Positions 45,276-54,942 of a stretch of 64,000 nucleotides of DNA are shown here, piece by piece (within the stretch, counting starts at the first letter, position 1; the number at the start of each line of letters is the position of its first letter). The notes below the pieces were generated by a model. It worked only from the letters and a program-made list of their open reading frames with translations, did not search any database and was not told the origin of the DNA. The DNA comes from RQOF01 sp964461135 (lineage in GTDB: Bacteria; Calditrichota; Calditrichia; RBG-13-44-9). Position numbers and translations under genes: made by a program. The stretch is taken from assembly GCA_964461135.1 (NCBI GenBank), contig CAYWTB010000009.1:1-64000 (forward strand). The letters are read 5' to 3'.

Positions 45276-45509
45276 ATGAATATAATTATGCCCGTATCTC
45301 GGCAGACAGAAATAAAAAATATAGAAATTAGCACTATATCCATTAATCAGCCTTGCCCGGTGATTCTATCCTGCATATGCGGAATGTGCCATTTTAATCC
45401 GAATCATAAAAAATGGCATTCTGATATCAAAGCGTACACTAACCTCAGCCTGACAGAGGCAAACATTATCATGGAAACTTTAAAACAAGCACGGGTAAAT
45501 AGAGGATAA
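45276..45509 (+). CDS. Small Cys-rich hypothetical protein
   Basis: An open frame of 77 codons (or 73 from the ATG at 45288) divergent from the SPOR lipoprotein gene. The middle contains four cysteines in the pattern CPxxxxCxCxxC followed by two histidines (NHKKWH), which could bind a metal. The end is a predicted amphipathic helix (LTEANIIMETLKQAR). There is no good Shine-Dalgarno sequence. I do not recognise the family. The composition looks coding, but the call is tentative. Confidence 0.4.
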   Translation: MNIIMPVSRQTEIKNIEISTISINQPCPVILSCICGMCHFNPNHKKWHSDIKAYTNLSLTEANIIMETLKQARVNRG

Positions 45510-45614
45510 ATTCAGTTAGTGAGTGACGCGGAGTGGGCTGAAGATTTGGAAATGTGTCTGATAATATTTTGACTCATCACGTCATTTAAAGAACATAATT
45601 TTAAACATTTTATT

Positions 45615-46376
45615 ATGAAACAATCAATAATCCTGCATTTTTTAGGTACAGGTACCATACTTTCTAAAAGTGATGAATCCTGTTCATCGGTTCTTATGGA
45701 AACCCCACATGAAAAAATACTGGTGGATTGTGGTCCGGGTACGCTTCAGCAACTGCGACGGCGACGGATTCAGCCGTCAGACATTACCCAAATATTTGTT
45801 ACACATTTTCATCCCGATCACATATCTGATCTCATCCCCCTTCTTTTTACCATCGTCAATTGGCCGGAAATTCCAAAAAAAATAGTTCAGGTCCGGGGAC
45901 CTGCAGGCTTCGATCATTTCATGGAAGGGATGTTCCATTCTTACGGATTCTGGCTGCAAAACGGCCATTTCCAATTTTCTCAACTGGATACCTCGCCGGT
46001 TAAATTCGAAAATTTTAAAGTGGTCTGGTGTAAAGTCCTTCATAACTCCGAAAGTATCGGCTATCGATTTCAATTCAATGAAACTTCTGTTTCCTTTTCA
46101 GGAGACAGCGGATATTGTCCCGAACTTATTACTCTGGCAGAAAATGCGGATCTGGCCGTAATGGAATGTTCCACTCCCGATGAAAAGTTTCTGGAAAACC
46201 ATCTGACACCATCGCAGGTTGGGGAAATCGCCGGTTTAGCAAATCCCAAAAAACTGGCAATAACCCATCTATACCCGGAAACCCTGGTCTGTTCCCCTCT
46301 GGATACCATCCGGAAATTTTTTAAGGGAGAAAGTTTTCTGGCCCGGGATGTGGATAAGTTATATCTTCGTACCTGA
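45615..46376 (+). CDS. RNase Z-like metallo-beta-lactamase-fold hydrolase
   Basis: A 253-residue MBL-fold protein with the zinc motif THFHPDH (about 61-67), FSGDSGYCPE for the bridging aspartate and a late AITHLYPE histidine. The start FLGTGTILSKSDESCSS resembles ribonuclease Z-type and related single-domain hydrolases. It lacks the flexible exosite arm of classic tRNase Z, so it is better called RNase Z-like; the substrate may be RNA, a cyclic nucleotide or a small ester. No clear Shine-Dalgarno sequence precedes the ATG. Confidence 0.85.
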   Translation: MKQSIILHFLGTGTILSKSDESCSSVLMETPHEKILVDCGPGTLQQLRRRRIQPSDITQIFVTHFHPDHISDLIPLLFTIVNWPEIPKKIVQVRGPAGFDHFMEGMFHSYGFWLQNGHFQFSQLDTSPVKFENFKVVWCKVLHNSESIGYRFQFNETSVSFSGDSGYCPELITLAENADLAVMECSTPDEKFLENHLTPSQVGEIAGLANPKKLAITHLYPETLVCSPLDTIRKFFKGESFLARDVDKLYLRT

Positions 46377-46446
46377 ATCACGGCTTCACAGGAAACTACT
46401 TTTTCAGCCAAATTCAGTGTGGAAAAGTAATAGCTCAAAAAAATAC

Positions 46447-46475
46447 TTGATTAATTTTTTGTGATTTGGTATGTT
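46447..46475 (+). promoter_or_regulatory. Candidate promoter before the glycerophosphodiesterase gene
   Basis: TTGATT (46447-46452) is followed after 17 bases by TATGTT (46470-46475). It would drive the plus-strand string glycerophosphodiesterase-ferredoxin-ispH-queG. Confidence 0.4.
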
Positions 46476-46560
46476 TATGTTTTGAAGCCAATTGGAAAAT
46501 CCAATCCTGTTCTTTCATTTTGTTCTATTCATTTGTCCTAAAAATTAAAGGTCAAGCCAG

Positions 46561-47322
46561 TTGCTTAAATTGCCCATAGTATTTGCTCACCGGGGAGCTA
46601 ATAGTTTTGCTCCGGAGAATTCCCTGTCCGCTTTTCAGAAAGCCATCGACATGGGTTGCAATGGTATTGAACTGGACGTCCGATTATGTGCATCGGGAGA
46701 GCTGGTTGTTTTCCATGATAAGAGTACCTTTCGAATGACCGGGGTCAGAGGCAATATCCATAAGATGTCCTACCCCGCCATCAAGAGCCTCAGACTGAAA
46801 AATCCACAGGGATCACCGGAGAAAATTCCACTGCTGAGGGAAGTGTTAATGCTGGCTAGAAACAGAATCCTTATCAATATCGACGTAAAGAAGGATCCGT
46901 TTCACAGAAATGATATGGAGGAAAAAATCGTCCGCATTCTGGCCGAACACCGGCTAGAAGAAAATATTATTATTTCTTCTTTCAATCCATTTATACTTAA
47001 AAAATTTGCAGTGCTCAATCCAAAGCTTCATCTGGGTTATATTTTCAGGAACCGTTCCAGTATAATGATTCTTAACGGGCATCCGGTACAATCGCTTCAT
47101 GCCCGTTATCATATATTAAATCCCAAATATATCAGGAATCTAACCCAGAGAGCAGCGCTTATATATGCCTGGACGGTGGATAATGAAAATCTCATGTCGG
47201 AACTTATCCAGAAAGGGATCAGCGGTATAATTACCAACAAGCCTGAACTGTTTATGAAAATTAAAAATACAATACTCAGTCAAGCCGGTTATGAAAATAT
47301 ATATGAGGTGACGGTTGGATAA
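46561..47322 (+). CDS. Glycerophosphoryl diester phosphodiesterase
   Basis: Hydrolyses glycerophosphodiesters to glycerol-3-phosphate and an alcohol. The 253-residue TIM-barrel protein has the catalytic start FAHRGANSFAPENSLSAF, GIELDVRLCASGELVVFHD with the metal-binding Glu/Asp and second His, and the late VDNENLMSELIQKGISGIIT. No signal peptide is seen, so it is probably cytoplasmic. The start is a TTG at 46561 with AAAGGT upstream. Its end overlaps the ferredoxin start. Confidence 0.92.
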   Translation: MLKLPIVFAHRGANSFAPENSLSAFQKAIDMGCNGIELDVRLCASGELVVFHDKSTFRMTGVRGNIHKMSYPAIKSLRLKNPQGSPEKIPLLREVLMLARNRILINIDVKKDPFHRNDMEEKIVRILAEHRLEENIIISSFNPFILKKFAVLNPKLHLGYIFRNRSSIMILNGHPVQSLHARYHILNPKYIRNLTQRAALIYAWTVDNENLMSELIQKGISGIITNKPELFMKIKNTILSQAGYENIYEVTVG

Positions 47323-47539
47323 CAGGCAGAAAAAATACGTGAAAATTTCCGAACAGGTTTGTGACTTGTGCGGAACCTGTGTGGGAGTTTGTCCCGAAAA
47401 TGTCATCAGGCTTTCACAATATCATTTAAGCATAGATCATGAAGGTTGTACGCGCTGCAATAAATGTATCTGGGTATGTCCGGTATCCGCTTTACACCTC
47501 ACAGATGTGCAGGAATTACTTCCCATAGAAAAATCATGA
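47315..47539 (+). CDS. Ferredoxin with two [4Fe-4S] clusters
   Basis: A 74-residue electron carrier with two CxxCxxCxxxCP motifs (CDLCGTCVGVCP near 16-27 and CTRCNKCIWVCP near 45-56). It starts at a TTG overlapping the glycerophosphodiesterase end by eight bases, with GAGGTG upstream, and its stop overlaps the ispH start as ATGA. That coupling makes it a good candidate electron donor for IspH, itself a [4Fe-4S] reductase, and perhaps for QueG downstream. Confidence 0.93.
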   Translation: MDNRQKKYVKISEQVCDLCGTCVGVCPENVIRLSQYHLSIDHEGCTRCNKCIWVCPVSALHLTDVQELLPIEKS

Positions 47540-48396
47540 AAATCATCATGGATCCCGGGGCCGGTTTTTGTCCCGGTGTTAGAAAAGTTATTCAGAAGGC
47601 TGAAGAGCTGCTTAAAGAGCCATCACCGGTCTACTCTCTGGGCCAGCTGATTCACAACCAGGAAGAAATTCAGCGGTTGCAGGATCAGGGTTTAAATGTA
47701 CTGGATCATTCGCAGATTCCGGCTTTTACAGAAAATCCCCGGGATATCACTCTGTTAATTCGTGCCCACGGTGAACCTCCCACCATGAAAGATGTCCTGC
47801 AGAAAGGCAAATTCCGCCTGGTTGACGGTACATGTTCCATTGTAAGGTCCTCTCAGAAACTGGCCCGGCAATATTATGAAAACGGATTTCGGGTGGTTAT
47901 TGTGGGGAAAAAAAATCATCCCGAGACCATTGGGATTAACGGATATTGCCAAAACCGTGCCATTATTGTGGAACAGATGGAAGATATTGATGTTCTCCCG
48001 TCCCAAATCCGGCTGTTTGTCATGGCTCAAACCACCACACATCCCAGTTTTTTTGCGTCGGTGATTGAAGAATTACAGAAACGGGGATTCAGGTATAATC
48101 AGCAAAATACCATTTGTAAATTTATAAAAAACCGGGAAGAAGATGTTGCACAATTGGCGCGGGGATGCGACGCTATTATAGTAGCCGGTGGTAAAAACAG
48201 TTCCAATACCGGTGTTCTTTATAAAACCTGCCATGATATTAATCCCCGCACTTACCGGATCGAGAAGCCGGAAGAAATTCAGGACAACTGGTTCAGTAAT
48301 AACGATAAAGTAGGTATTACCGGAGGTGCGTCCACCCCGCCCTGGCTGATGCAGAAAATAAAGGATGAACTCCTGACCATATTTCCATCAAAGTAA
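47536..48396 (+). CDS. ispH: 4-hydroxy-3-methylbut-2-enyl diphosphate reductase IspH
   Basis: Last enzyme of the MEP pathway, producing IPP and DMAPP. The ATG at 47536 overlaps the ferredoxin stop; the longer frame is a shadow. The 286 residues have the three cluster cysteines in GAGFCPGV, VDGTCSIV and NTICKFIKNR, the AHGEPP histidine, KNHPETIGINGY and GGKNSSNTGVLY. It is followed by queG after only five bases in the long frame. Confidence 0.97.
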   Translation: MKIIMDPGAGFCPGVRKVIQKAEELLKEPSPVYSLGQLIHNQEEIQRLQDQGLNVLDHSQIPAFTENPRDITLLIRAHGEPPTMKDVLQKGKFRLVDGTCSIVRSSQKLARQYYENGFRVVIVGKKNHPETIGINGYCQNRAIIVEQMEDIDVLPSQIRLFVMAQTTTHPSFFASVIEELQKRGFRYNQQNTICKFIKNREEDVAQLARGCDAIIVAGGKNSSNTGVLYKTCHDINPRTYRIEKPEEIQDNWFSNNDKVGITGGASTPPWLMQKIKDELLTIFPSK

Positions 48397-48425
48397 AACA
48401 TTTGATTAAATTGAACGTCTTTAAA

Positions 48426-49388
48426 ATGATCGGCGAAACTCTTTCATTTGCGGAAATCATTAAAAATAAAGCGCTGGAAACAGGGTTCTCAGCCGTGGGC
48501 ATAACCAGTCCGGAATACCTGAAAAAATCTGCTGCTCACCTGAATAAATTCATCGCGGATGGCCGGCAGGGAACCATGAACTGGCTGGCAGAAACAGCCG
48601 AAAGCCGTCCGGATCCTGCTGCATTTTTTCCGGGGGCTGAATCAGTGATCATGGTAGCATTAAATTATTTCCGTAAAAATGAAAAGCTGCTGACTTCACC
48701 CAGGCTGGGTAATATTTCCCTGTATGCCCGCGGCCGGGATTACCATAAAGTAATGAGAAAAAAACTGAAGCATCTACTAGCCTGGATCGGGCAGCGGGAG
48801 AAGAAAACCGAAGGAAGAATATTTGTCGATTCTTTTCCTGTTATGGAAAAGCCGCTGGCAGCCCGCGCCGGTCTGGGATGGATTGCTAAAAACAGTACTC
48901 TAATCATTAAAGGAAAGGGCTCTTATTTTTTTCTAGGTGGAATTTTGCTGAATCTGCCACTGCCGTTTGACAATCCGTTCGATCAGCAATTCTGCGGTTC
49001 ATGTTCCCGCTGCCTGGAGGCCTGTCCCACCAGCGCATTAACGGAACCATTCCAGCTGGATGCCCGCAGGTGCCTGTCATATCTAACTATCGAACACACC
49101 GGGATTATTGACCCGTCTTTCCAGCCGGCCATGGGGAACTATATCTTCGGATGCGACATCTGCCAGCTGGTTTGTCCCTGGAATATCAAATTTGCCCATT
49201 CCACAAGTGTGAAGGATTTCAACAGCCGTTTCGGCGGTCAGCGCCTGCTACTGGAACACCTGGTAAAACTTTCCCGCGAACAATACGAAAAAAAGTTTGA
49301 GGGTACTCCGGTCCGGCGTACGGGTTACAAGCGATTCCTGCGAAATGTGGAATTCGCCAGGAAGAACAGCGAAAGGCAGAAAGACTAA
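48426..49388 (+). CDS. queG: Epoxyqueuosine reductase QueG
   Basis: Cobalamin-dependent iron-sulfur enzyme that reduces epoxyqueuosine to queuosine in tRNA. The ATG at 48426 is preferred; the frame is open from a TTG at 48402 and neither has a strong Shine-Dalgarno site. The 320 residues include the cobalamin region around VDSFPVMEKPLAARAGLGWI and two cluster motifs, CGSCSRCLEACP and CDICQLVCPWN. QueA, the preceding step, is at 40.5 kb on the other strand. Confidence 0.95.
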   Translation: MIGETLSFAEIIKNKALETGFSAVGITSPEYLKKSAAHLNKFIADGRQGTMNWLAETAESRPDPAAFFPGAESVIMVALNYFRKNEKLLTSPRLGNISLYARGRDYHKVMRKKLKHLLAWIGQREKKTEGRIFVDSFPVMEKPLAARAGLGWIAKNSTLIIKGKGSYFFLGGILLNLPLPFDNPFDQQFCGSCSRCLEACPTSALTEPFQLDARRCLSYLTIEHTGIIDPSFQPAMGNYIFGCDICQLVCPWNIKFAHSTSVKDFNSRFGGQRLLLEHLVKLSREQYEKKFEGTPVRRTGYKRFLRNVEFARKNSERQKD

Positions 49389-49414
49389 CGGCTGAATGCA
49401 AACCGTTCTTTTTT
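49387..49414 (+). terminator. Weak terminator after queG
   Basis: AACGG (49387-49391) and CCGTT (49403-49407) form a 5-bp stem with an 11-base loop, followed by C and six T. It overlaps the queG stop codon and is weak by stem length. Confidence 0.35.
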
Positions 49415-49524
49415 CACTTCATTTATCTTTATTATTTCATTTCTTTTTATGAAAGTTTATTTTATTCGGATAAACCAGTGGAAAAGTGAGATTTACCTGT
49501 CATACCTATTTAAGGAAGAATATC

Positions 49525-51450
49525 ATGAAGCTTTTATCTTCAATCCAGTCACCCGCTGATATCAAGCACCTGGATAAAAGCGAGCTGATCAATCTGTGCG
49601 GGGAAATCAGAGACTATCTGGTGGAAATTATTCCCACGGTAGGAGGGCATTTTGCTTCCAGCCTGGGTGTAGTGGAACTGTCTGTTGCCCTGCACCACTG
49701 TTTTGATACTCCCCGGGATCAGATTATCTGGGATGTAGGTCATCAGGCTTACGTTCATAAAATTTTAACCGGACGGCGGGAGGCCTTAAAGACCATCCGC
49801 CAATACCGCGGAATCTCCGGTTTTCTGAAACGAAGCGAGAGCATTTATGATGCCTTCGGTGCGGGTCACGCTAGCACCTCAATCTCCGCAGCCCTTGGCC
49901 TGTGCACTGCCCGGGATCTGGAAGAGAAGGATCACCGGGTTGTGGCCGTGATCGGGGATGGTTCGCTCACCGGCGGCATGGCTTACGAGGGTTTAAACAA
50001 TGCCGGCCAGTCCGGTACAAATATCCTGGTCATTCTGAATGACAATAATATGTCTATTTCACCTAATGTGGGGGCTATTGCCTATTATCTCAATGCGATC
50101 ATCACCAACCCGCTGTATCAGAAAATTAAGAATGAGATCTGGGATTTAACCGGCAAAATTCCACCCATAACAGAAAAAATTCGCTTATTTGCCCGGCGGA
50201 CCGAAAGCGGTATCAAAACATTAATTTTGCCCGGCGTTCTGTTTGAAGACCTGGGATTCAAATATTATGGTCCGGTAAACGGACACGATCTGAATGAATT
50301 AATTCCGTTCCTGAAAAGAATCAGAGATATAGCGGGACCAGTTCTGCTGCATGTCCTTACCAAAAAGGGGAAAGGGTATGCGGATGCTGAGAACAACCCG
50401 GAAAAATATCACGGCATAAAACCACTTTCACCAAAAGGTGACCATAAATCTTCGCATACCGCACCGATGTCCTATACCGATATATTCGGAAAAACCATAC
50501 TGCAACTGGGTAGAAAGAGCAAACATCTTTGTGCCGTTACAGCGGCTATGTGTGACGGGACAGGTCTTAATGATTTCAGAGATGAATTTCCTCAGCGGTT
50601 TTTTGACGTGGGCATTGCTGAGGAACATGCGGTCACCTTTGCCGCAGGTTTGGCGGCAGGGGGACTCCGCCCTGTGGTATCCATTTATTCTACCTTTCTG
50701 CAAAGGGCTTTTGATCAGATCATTCATGATGTTGCCCTGCAGAAACTTCCGGTAATCTTTACCCTGGACCGTGGGGGTCTGGTGGGAGAAGATGGTCCCA
50801 CCCACCATGGTAGCTTTGATCTTTCTTACCTGAATATTATTCCTGATCTGATTGTCGCAGCACCACAAAATGGAGGCGAACTGCGGAATCTTCTGTATAC
50901 CGCACTTTCACAGGATCGTTTTCCTTTCGCCATCCGGTACCCCAGAGAGCTGGTACCGGAGCCGGTGGATTTCGAGGCCCCGCTAGAGGACATTCCCATC
51001 GGAAGCTGGACAGTAGTGCAGGAGGGAGAAAGTATAGCCATTCTGGCTATCGGTTCCATGGTGGCAGAAAGTCTCAAGGCAGTTCCGCTGCTGCAGGGGG
51101 CGGATATTTTTCCCACCATTGTAAATTGCCGCTATATTAAGCCATTGGACAACGAAATGCTTCAGGATCTGTTGCAGCATTACCACACTATTTTCACAGT
51201 GGAAGAAAACAGCCTGGAAGGAGGTTTCGGTTCTAAAATTGCCGCTTATCTGCATTCTCACAGCCATTCGGGCAATATAACCCTTAATATGAAAGGCATT
51301 CCCGACGGGTTTATCGAACACGGAGAACGGGGAATACTACTGGATAAAACGGGGCTGTCATCAAAGCAGCTGGCCAGCTGGATTGTCCGGTATTGCCGGC
51401 GACAGCGCGATATTCTGGAATCCGGGGGCCATAAAAAGGCATGGGAATGA
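49525..51450 (+). CDS. dxs: 1-deoxy-D-xylulose-5-phosphate synthase
   Basis: First enzyme of the MEP pathway; joins pyruvate and glyceraldehyde-3-phosphate using thiamine diphosphate. The ATG at 49525 is chosen because AAGGAAG lies seven bases upstream. The 641 residues have VGHQAYVHKILTGR, the ThDP motif starting GDGSLTGGMAYEG, the DRGGLVGEDGPTHHG segment and the transketolase C-terminal domain. It converges with selB, whose stop codon is about 30 bases away. Confidence 0.97.
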   Translation: MKLLSSIQSPADIKHLDKSELINLCGEIRDYLVEIIPTVGGHFASSLGVVELSVALHHCFDTPRDQIIWDVGHQAYVHKILTGRREALKTIRQYRGISGFLKRSESIYDAFGAGHASTSISAALGLCTARDLEEKDHRVVAVIGDGSLTGGMAYEGLNNAGQSGTNILVILNDNNMSISPNVGAIAYYLNAIITNPLYQKIKNEIWDLTGKIPPITEKIRLFARRTESGIKTLILPGVLFEDLGFKYYGPVNGHDLNELIPFLKRIRDIAGPVLLHVLTKKGKGYADAENNPEKYHGIKPLSPKGDHKSSHTAPMSYTDIFGKTILQLGRKSKHLCAVTAAMCDGTGLNDFRDEFPQRFFDVGIAEEHAVTFAAGLAAGGLRPVVSIYSTFLQRAFDQIIHDVALQKLPVIFTLDRGGLVGEDGPTHHGSFDLSYLNIIPDLIVAAPQNGGELRNLLYTALSQDRFPFAIRYPRELVPEPVDFEAPLEDIPIGSWTVVQEGESIAILAIGSMVAESLKAVPLLQGADIFPTIVNCRYIKPLDNEMLQDLLQHYHTIFTVEENSLEGGFGSKIAAYLHSHSHSGNITLNMKGIPDGFIEHGERGILLDKTGLSSKQLASWIVRYCRRQRDILESGGHKKAWE

Positions 51451-51479
51451 GATATTTAAGGGGAAAGTACGCCGCCATA

Positions 51480-53408
51480 TTATTTCTTTTGCAGCCGGGA
51501 TCCCGTTCGGCGGATATCTCCATCCCGCTGTGTAAATTTCTGGTTATCCAGATAAGTCAACAGCGGTATGGCATATTTCCGGGTAATACCCAGCAAATCC
51601 TTTAAGTCCGTAACCGTCATTTCCTGATGTTCACGGAAAAAGTTTTCCAGCATCCCGGTAAGCTTCTCAATGGCCCGGGAATGAAAAAATAATTTTTCCT
51701 CCACCAGGACAAGCTTATTCTGTTCTTTTAAAATATTCAGATATTCCCTCATGACTTTCTCACTGAGTCCCATCATATCCGGCAGGTCTTTTGTCATAGG
51801 GGGCTGAAATTCCGAGGACAGATAAATATTTTCTAATTGCGAGATAAGCTGCTCATCTTTTTTTGAGTAATGTACCCGGAAGCTTTGAAGTGAAATAACC
51901 TCATCATTGACGGTGAACCTGTATCTTTCCATACCGTAGCCAACCGCATGGTTCAGCAGTTCCTCCGGATAGTATTTCGCCATATGACTATACAATTCAG
52001 GGATTGAAATTCCTGCCCGGCCGGGATAGGTTTTATGGTATCTCTCCAACTCTGAACTGACAGACTCAACGACTTTGGAAATCTGGGCAGCCGCGTAATA
52101 ATAGGTGTCCTGGGCATGCCCGAAGGAGAGAAGTTGCTTATTTTCCGACAATTTTCGCACGATATGCTGAAGTTGGGGAGCGGGTATGCCTGTTTTCACC
52201 TGCAGTTGTCGCAAAGTTAAGGGATGAACTTCAATCAGGGAAAAACAGGCCATGACTCGTTTATCCGGATCATCACTCTGTAAATCAGATAACGTATTTA
52301 AGATCTGCGCTGCAAAACGTTTTCGGAACCGGGGAGGATTGGTCTGCAGCACAACACCGCCGCCCAGGGTATGCTGCGGAGAAAAACGGCGAATAATAAA
52401 ACGGTCATCATAAGACGCAAAGGTACGGTCTTCCAGCCGGATCTGCACCAGGCCGCTCTCGCCCGGTTTAAGCTCACGGCCTTCCAGCAGTATCAAACGG
52501 CCTATTATTTCCACCGTATGCAGATGGATGCGGATTCGCATCCGATTTTTCACAGGTATCCGTGCATCGGCCAGAATCGATATTCTGGCATTAAATGAGT
52601 ACGCCGCTTCATAAAAATTCGTCTGGGCAATAACCTGACCTCGGTGCAGCATCTCCAGTCCGGTACCCGCCAGATTGACTGCGGCCCGGTCCCCCGCCTG
52701 TACCTCTTCCACCTGGTTATCGTGACTCTGTACTCCCCTTACCCGGGCCTGAATCTGCTGTGGCAGTATGTCCACCATTTCACCGGTCCTTAAGGAACCG
52801 GATATGACGCTTCCGGTAACAATACTGCCGAAACCGGCCTTGACAAATACGCGATCCACCGGCATGCGGAATATGCCATTATTCTTTCGCCGGCTGGCTG
52901 TACCTACCTTCTCCAGCAGCACCTGCTTCAGCTCTGGGATCCCTTCTCCCGTGATCACCGACGCCCTCAGGATGGGGGCATCCCGGAAAGCCGTATCTTT
53001 CAGTAGTTCCCGGACCTCTTCCTCCACCAGTTCAATCCATTCACCCTCTGCAAGGTCCGTTTTGGTAATGACAAAAATGCCGTTGCGAATACCCAGAAGA
53101 TTCACAATGTCCAGGTGTTCCCGGGTTTGGGGCATGATGCCATCATCGGCTGCAATTACAAATAGAACCAGATCGATGGTGCTCACCCCGGCCACCATAT
53201 TTTTAATAAGTTTTTCATGTCCCGGAACGTCAATTATGGTAATGTTTTCAGTGAGATGAGCGAATCCCAGATCGATGGTAATTCCGCGTTTTTGTTCGTC
53301 TTTGAGACGGTCTGTATCAATTCCGGTTAGGGCTTTAACCAGCGCCGTTTTTCCATGGTCAATATGCCCGGCCATACCGATCACAAACTGTCTGTTCCTG
53401 CTGTTCAT
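51480..53408 (-). CDS. selB: Selenocysteine-specific elongation factor SelB
   Basis: GTPase that brings Sec-tRNA to UGA codons marked by a SECIS hairpin. The 642 residues have the GTPase loop [14 protein letters not shown], the [11 protein letters not shown] switch, [12 protein letters not shown], domains II and III, and a C-terminal region of winged helices (from about 390) that bind SECIS RNA. It follows selA by 118 bases. No UGA-containing selenoprotein gene was spotted in this window. Confidence 0.96.
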   Translation of the reverse strand: MNSRNRQFVIGMAGHIDHGKTALVKALTGIDTDRLKDEQKRGITIDLGFAHLTENITIIDVPGHEKLIKNMVAGVSTIDLVLFVIAADDGIMPQTREHLDIVNLLGIRNGIFVITKTDLAEGEWIELVEEEVRELLKDTAFRDAPILRASVITGEGIPELKQVLLEKVGTASRRKNNGIFRMPVDRVFVKAGFGSIVTGSVISGSLRTGEMVDILPQQIQARVRGVQSHDNQVEEVQAGDRAAVNLAGTGLEMLHRGQVIAQTNFYEAAYSFNARISILADARIPVKNRMRIRIHLHTVEIIGRLILLEGRELKPGESGLVQIRLEDRTFASYDDRFIIRRFSPQHTLGGGVVLQTNPPRFRKRFAAQILNTLSDLQSDDPDKRVMACFSLIEVHPLTLRQLQVKTGIPAPQLQHIVRKLSENKQLLSFGHAQDTYYYAAAQISKVVESVSSELERYHKTYPGRAGISIPELYSHMAKYYPEELLNHAVGYGMERYRFTVNDEVISLQSFRVHYSKKDEQLISQLENIYLSSEFQPPMTKDLPDMMGLSEKVMREYLNILKEQNKLVLVEEKLFFHSRAIEKLTGMLENFFREHQEMTVTDLKDLLGITRKYAIPLLTYLDNQKFTQRDGDIRRTGSRLQKK

Positions 53409-53473
53409 AATCTGATACCAAACCTTAAAATGAACATGATTTGCCCAGGTTCCTGCGGGTTGAAAGAATTGCT

Positions 53474-53504
53474 GCCGCTTTCCGGTTGCGGATGGCCGGA
53501 CGGC
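53474..53504 (-). promoter_or_regulatory. Hairpin in the selA-selB gap
   Basis: On the minus strand GCCG-T-CCGG and CCGG-AAAG-CGGC pair around a ten-base loop to give a two-part GC-rich stem. In E. coli a SECIS-like hairpin in the selAB leader lets SelB control its own operon; this one could be similar, but the sequence alone does not show that. Confidence 0.3.
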
Positions 53505-53526
53505 GGTCTTCTAACTTTATTGAAAT

Positions 53527-54942
53527 TTATGAATTCCATATTTTCCGGATACTCTCCACAATCAGGGGAATTTCATCGGCACGGATGGTTCTGAGATTCA
53601 GTAAATAGGTATCCCGTTCAATGTAACCCACTATGGCGGGAGTTGCGTGCCGCAATTTGCGGGAGAAATTGTTGACCGACATTCCAATCGGCATAAATTC
53701 CACCGCCATCGAAGGAATTTTTTCCAGCGGCAGGGCACCACTTCCCATTTGAGAAAATGTATCCTTTACTTCCATCCGCAACGGTAATCCCTTCAGCTTA
53801 TTAATCATATCATTACCGCGGTTGCGTAATTCACTGATTGAGATCCTCATCATAGCGACAACCGGCAGATTTTCCGGAAGAGCACCTGGATCCAAATACA
53901 GTCGCAGGGTGGCATCCAGGGCCGCGTAGGTCAGTTTATCGCACCGCAAGGCCCTCAGCAGATGATTATTTTTAATGGTCCGGATAAATTTTTCTTTTCC
54001 GATTATGATTCCGGCCTGGGCTCCTCCCAAAACCTTGTCCGCACTGAAGGTAATGATGTCAACTCCGGCCTCCACATATTCACGGGCAACCGGTTCGTGT
54101 GGATATCCCCATTGCTCAATACCTTCAATTACTCCGCTGCCCATATCATAGATGAGAGGAACCTGGTGCCGGCCGGCCAGATTCACCAAGTCATCGAGAG
54201 AAACGGACGCAGTAAAACCCATCACCCGGTAATTACTGGTATGCACTTTTAAAATCCCGCCGGTACGTGCGGTCAGGGCGTCTTCATAATCCTTCAGATG
54301 AGTTTTATTTGTGGTTCCCACCTCCACCATTTTTACCATGCCCGCTTTCATGACCTCCGGCATACGGAAGGATCCGCCAATCTCCACCAGTTCACCGCGG
54401 GAAACCGGTACTTCCTTGCGCCGACATAAGCTGTTAAGCACCAGTAGTACAGCAGCGGCATTATTGTTGACCACCACCGCATCTCCGGCACCGGTGATCA
54501 GACAAATAATATCTTCCACCACGGTATTTCTTTCACCTCGTCTGCCACTCTCCAGGTCAAATTCCAGATTGCAGTAATTCTCGGTTACTTCGGCAATATG
54601 TTGGCTGGCGGCAGGCGCCAGCGGGGCCCTTCCCAGGTTGGTGTGCAATATGATGCCCGTACCATTGATGACGCGATTCAGATGATTACCTGTTAAATCC
54701 TTGATTTCCCGGAGGCAGGATTGAACAATTTCCTCCAGCAGAAAAGAGCGATTCGGTTTTCCCGAATATTCTTGTCTGAGAAGCAAAGACCGGAACTTTT
54801 CAATATGGCGGTCTGCAATGATTTTGATATATTTAATATCTATTCCGGAAGCAGGAATAGAAGAATGATTCAGTATGTCCTGCAGCGGTGGTATGATGCT
54901 TAAATCAGGTTTGCTCCCGTTTTCCTTGTCTGGATGTTTCAT
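53527..54942 (-). CDS. selA: L-seryl-tRNA(Sec) selenium transferase SelA
   Basis: PLP enzyme that turns Ser-tRNA(Sec) into Sec-tRNA(Sec) with selenophosphate. The 471 residues have the N-terminal tRNA-binding domain, INGTGIILHTNLGRAPL, the VVNNNAAAVLLVL segment and the PLP lysine in FSADKVLGGAQAG. The start lies 38 bases inside the end of the corC-like gene. It forms an operon with selB. The selC tRNA gene and selD are not in this window. Confidence 0.96.
   Translation of the reverse strand: MKHPDKENGSKPDLSIIPPLQDILNHSSIPASGIDIKYIKIIADRHIEKFRSLLLRQEYSGKPNRSFLLEEIVQSCLREIKDLTGNHLNRVINGTGIILHTNLGRAPLAPAASQHIAEVTENYCNLEFDLESGRRGERNTVVEDIICLITGAGDAVVVNNNAAAVLLVLNSLCRRKEVPVSRGELVEIGGSFRMPEVMKAGMVKMVEVGTTNKTHLKDYEDALTARTGGILKVHTSNYRVMGFTASVSLDDLVNLAGRHQVPLIYDMGSGVIEGIEQWGYPHEPVAREYVEAGVDIITFSADKVLGGAQAGIIIGKEKFIRTIKNNHLLRALRCDKLTYAALDATLRLYLDPGALPENLPVVAMMRISISELRNRGNDMINKLKGLPLRMEVKDTFSQMGSGALPLEKIPSMAVEFMPIGMSVNNFSRKLRHATPAIVGYIERDTYLLNLRTIRADEIPLIVESIRKIWNS

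Noticed and set aside
53409..53526. tRNA-Sec gene between selA and selB
   Set aside because: There is no TCA anticodon loop, no T-loop consensus and no long acceptor stem in either strand.
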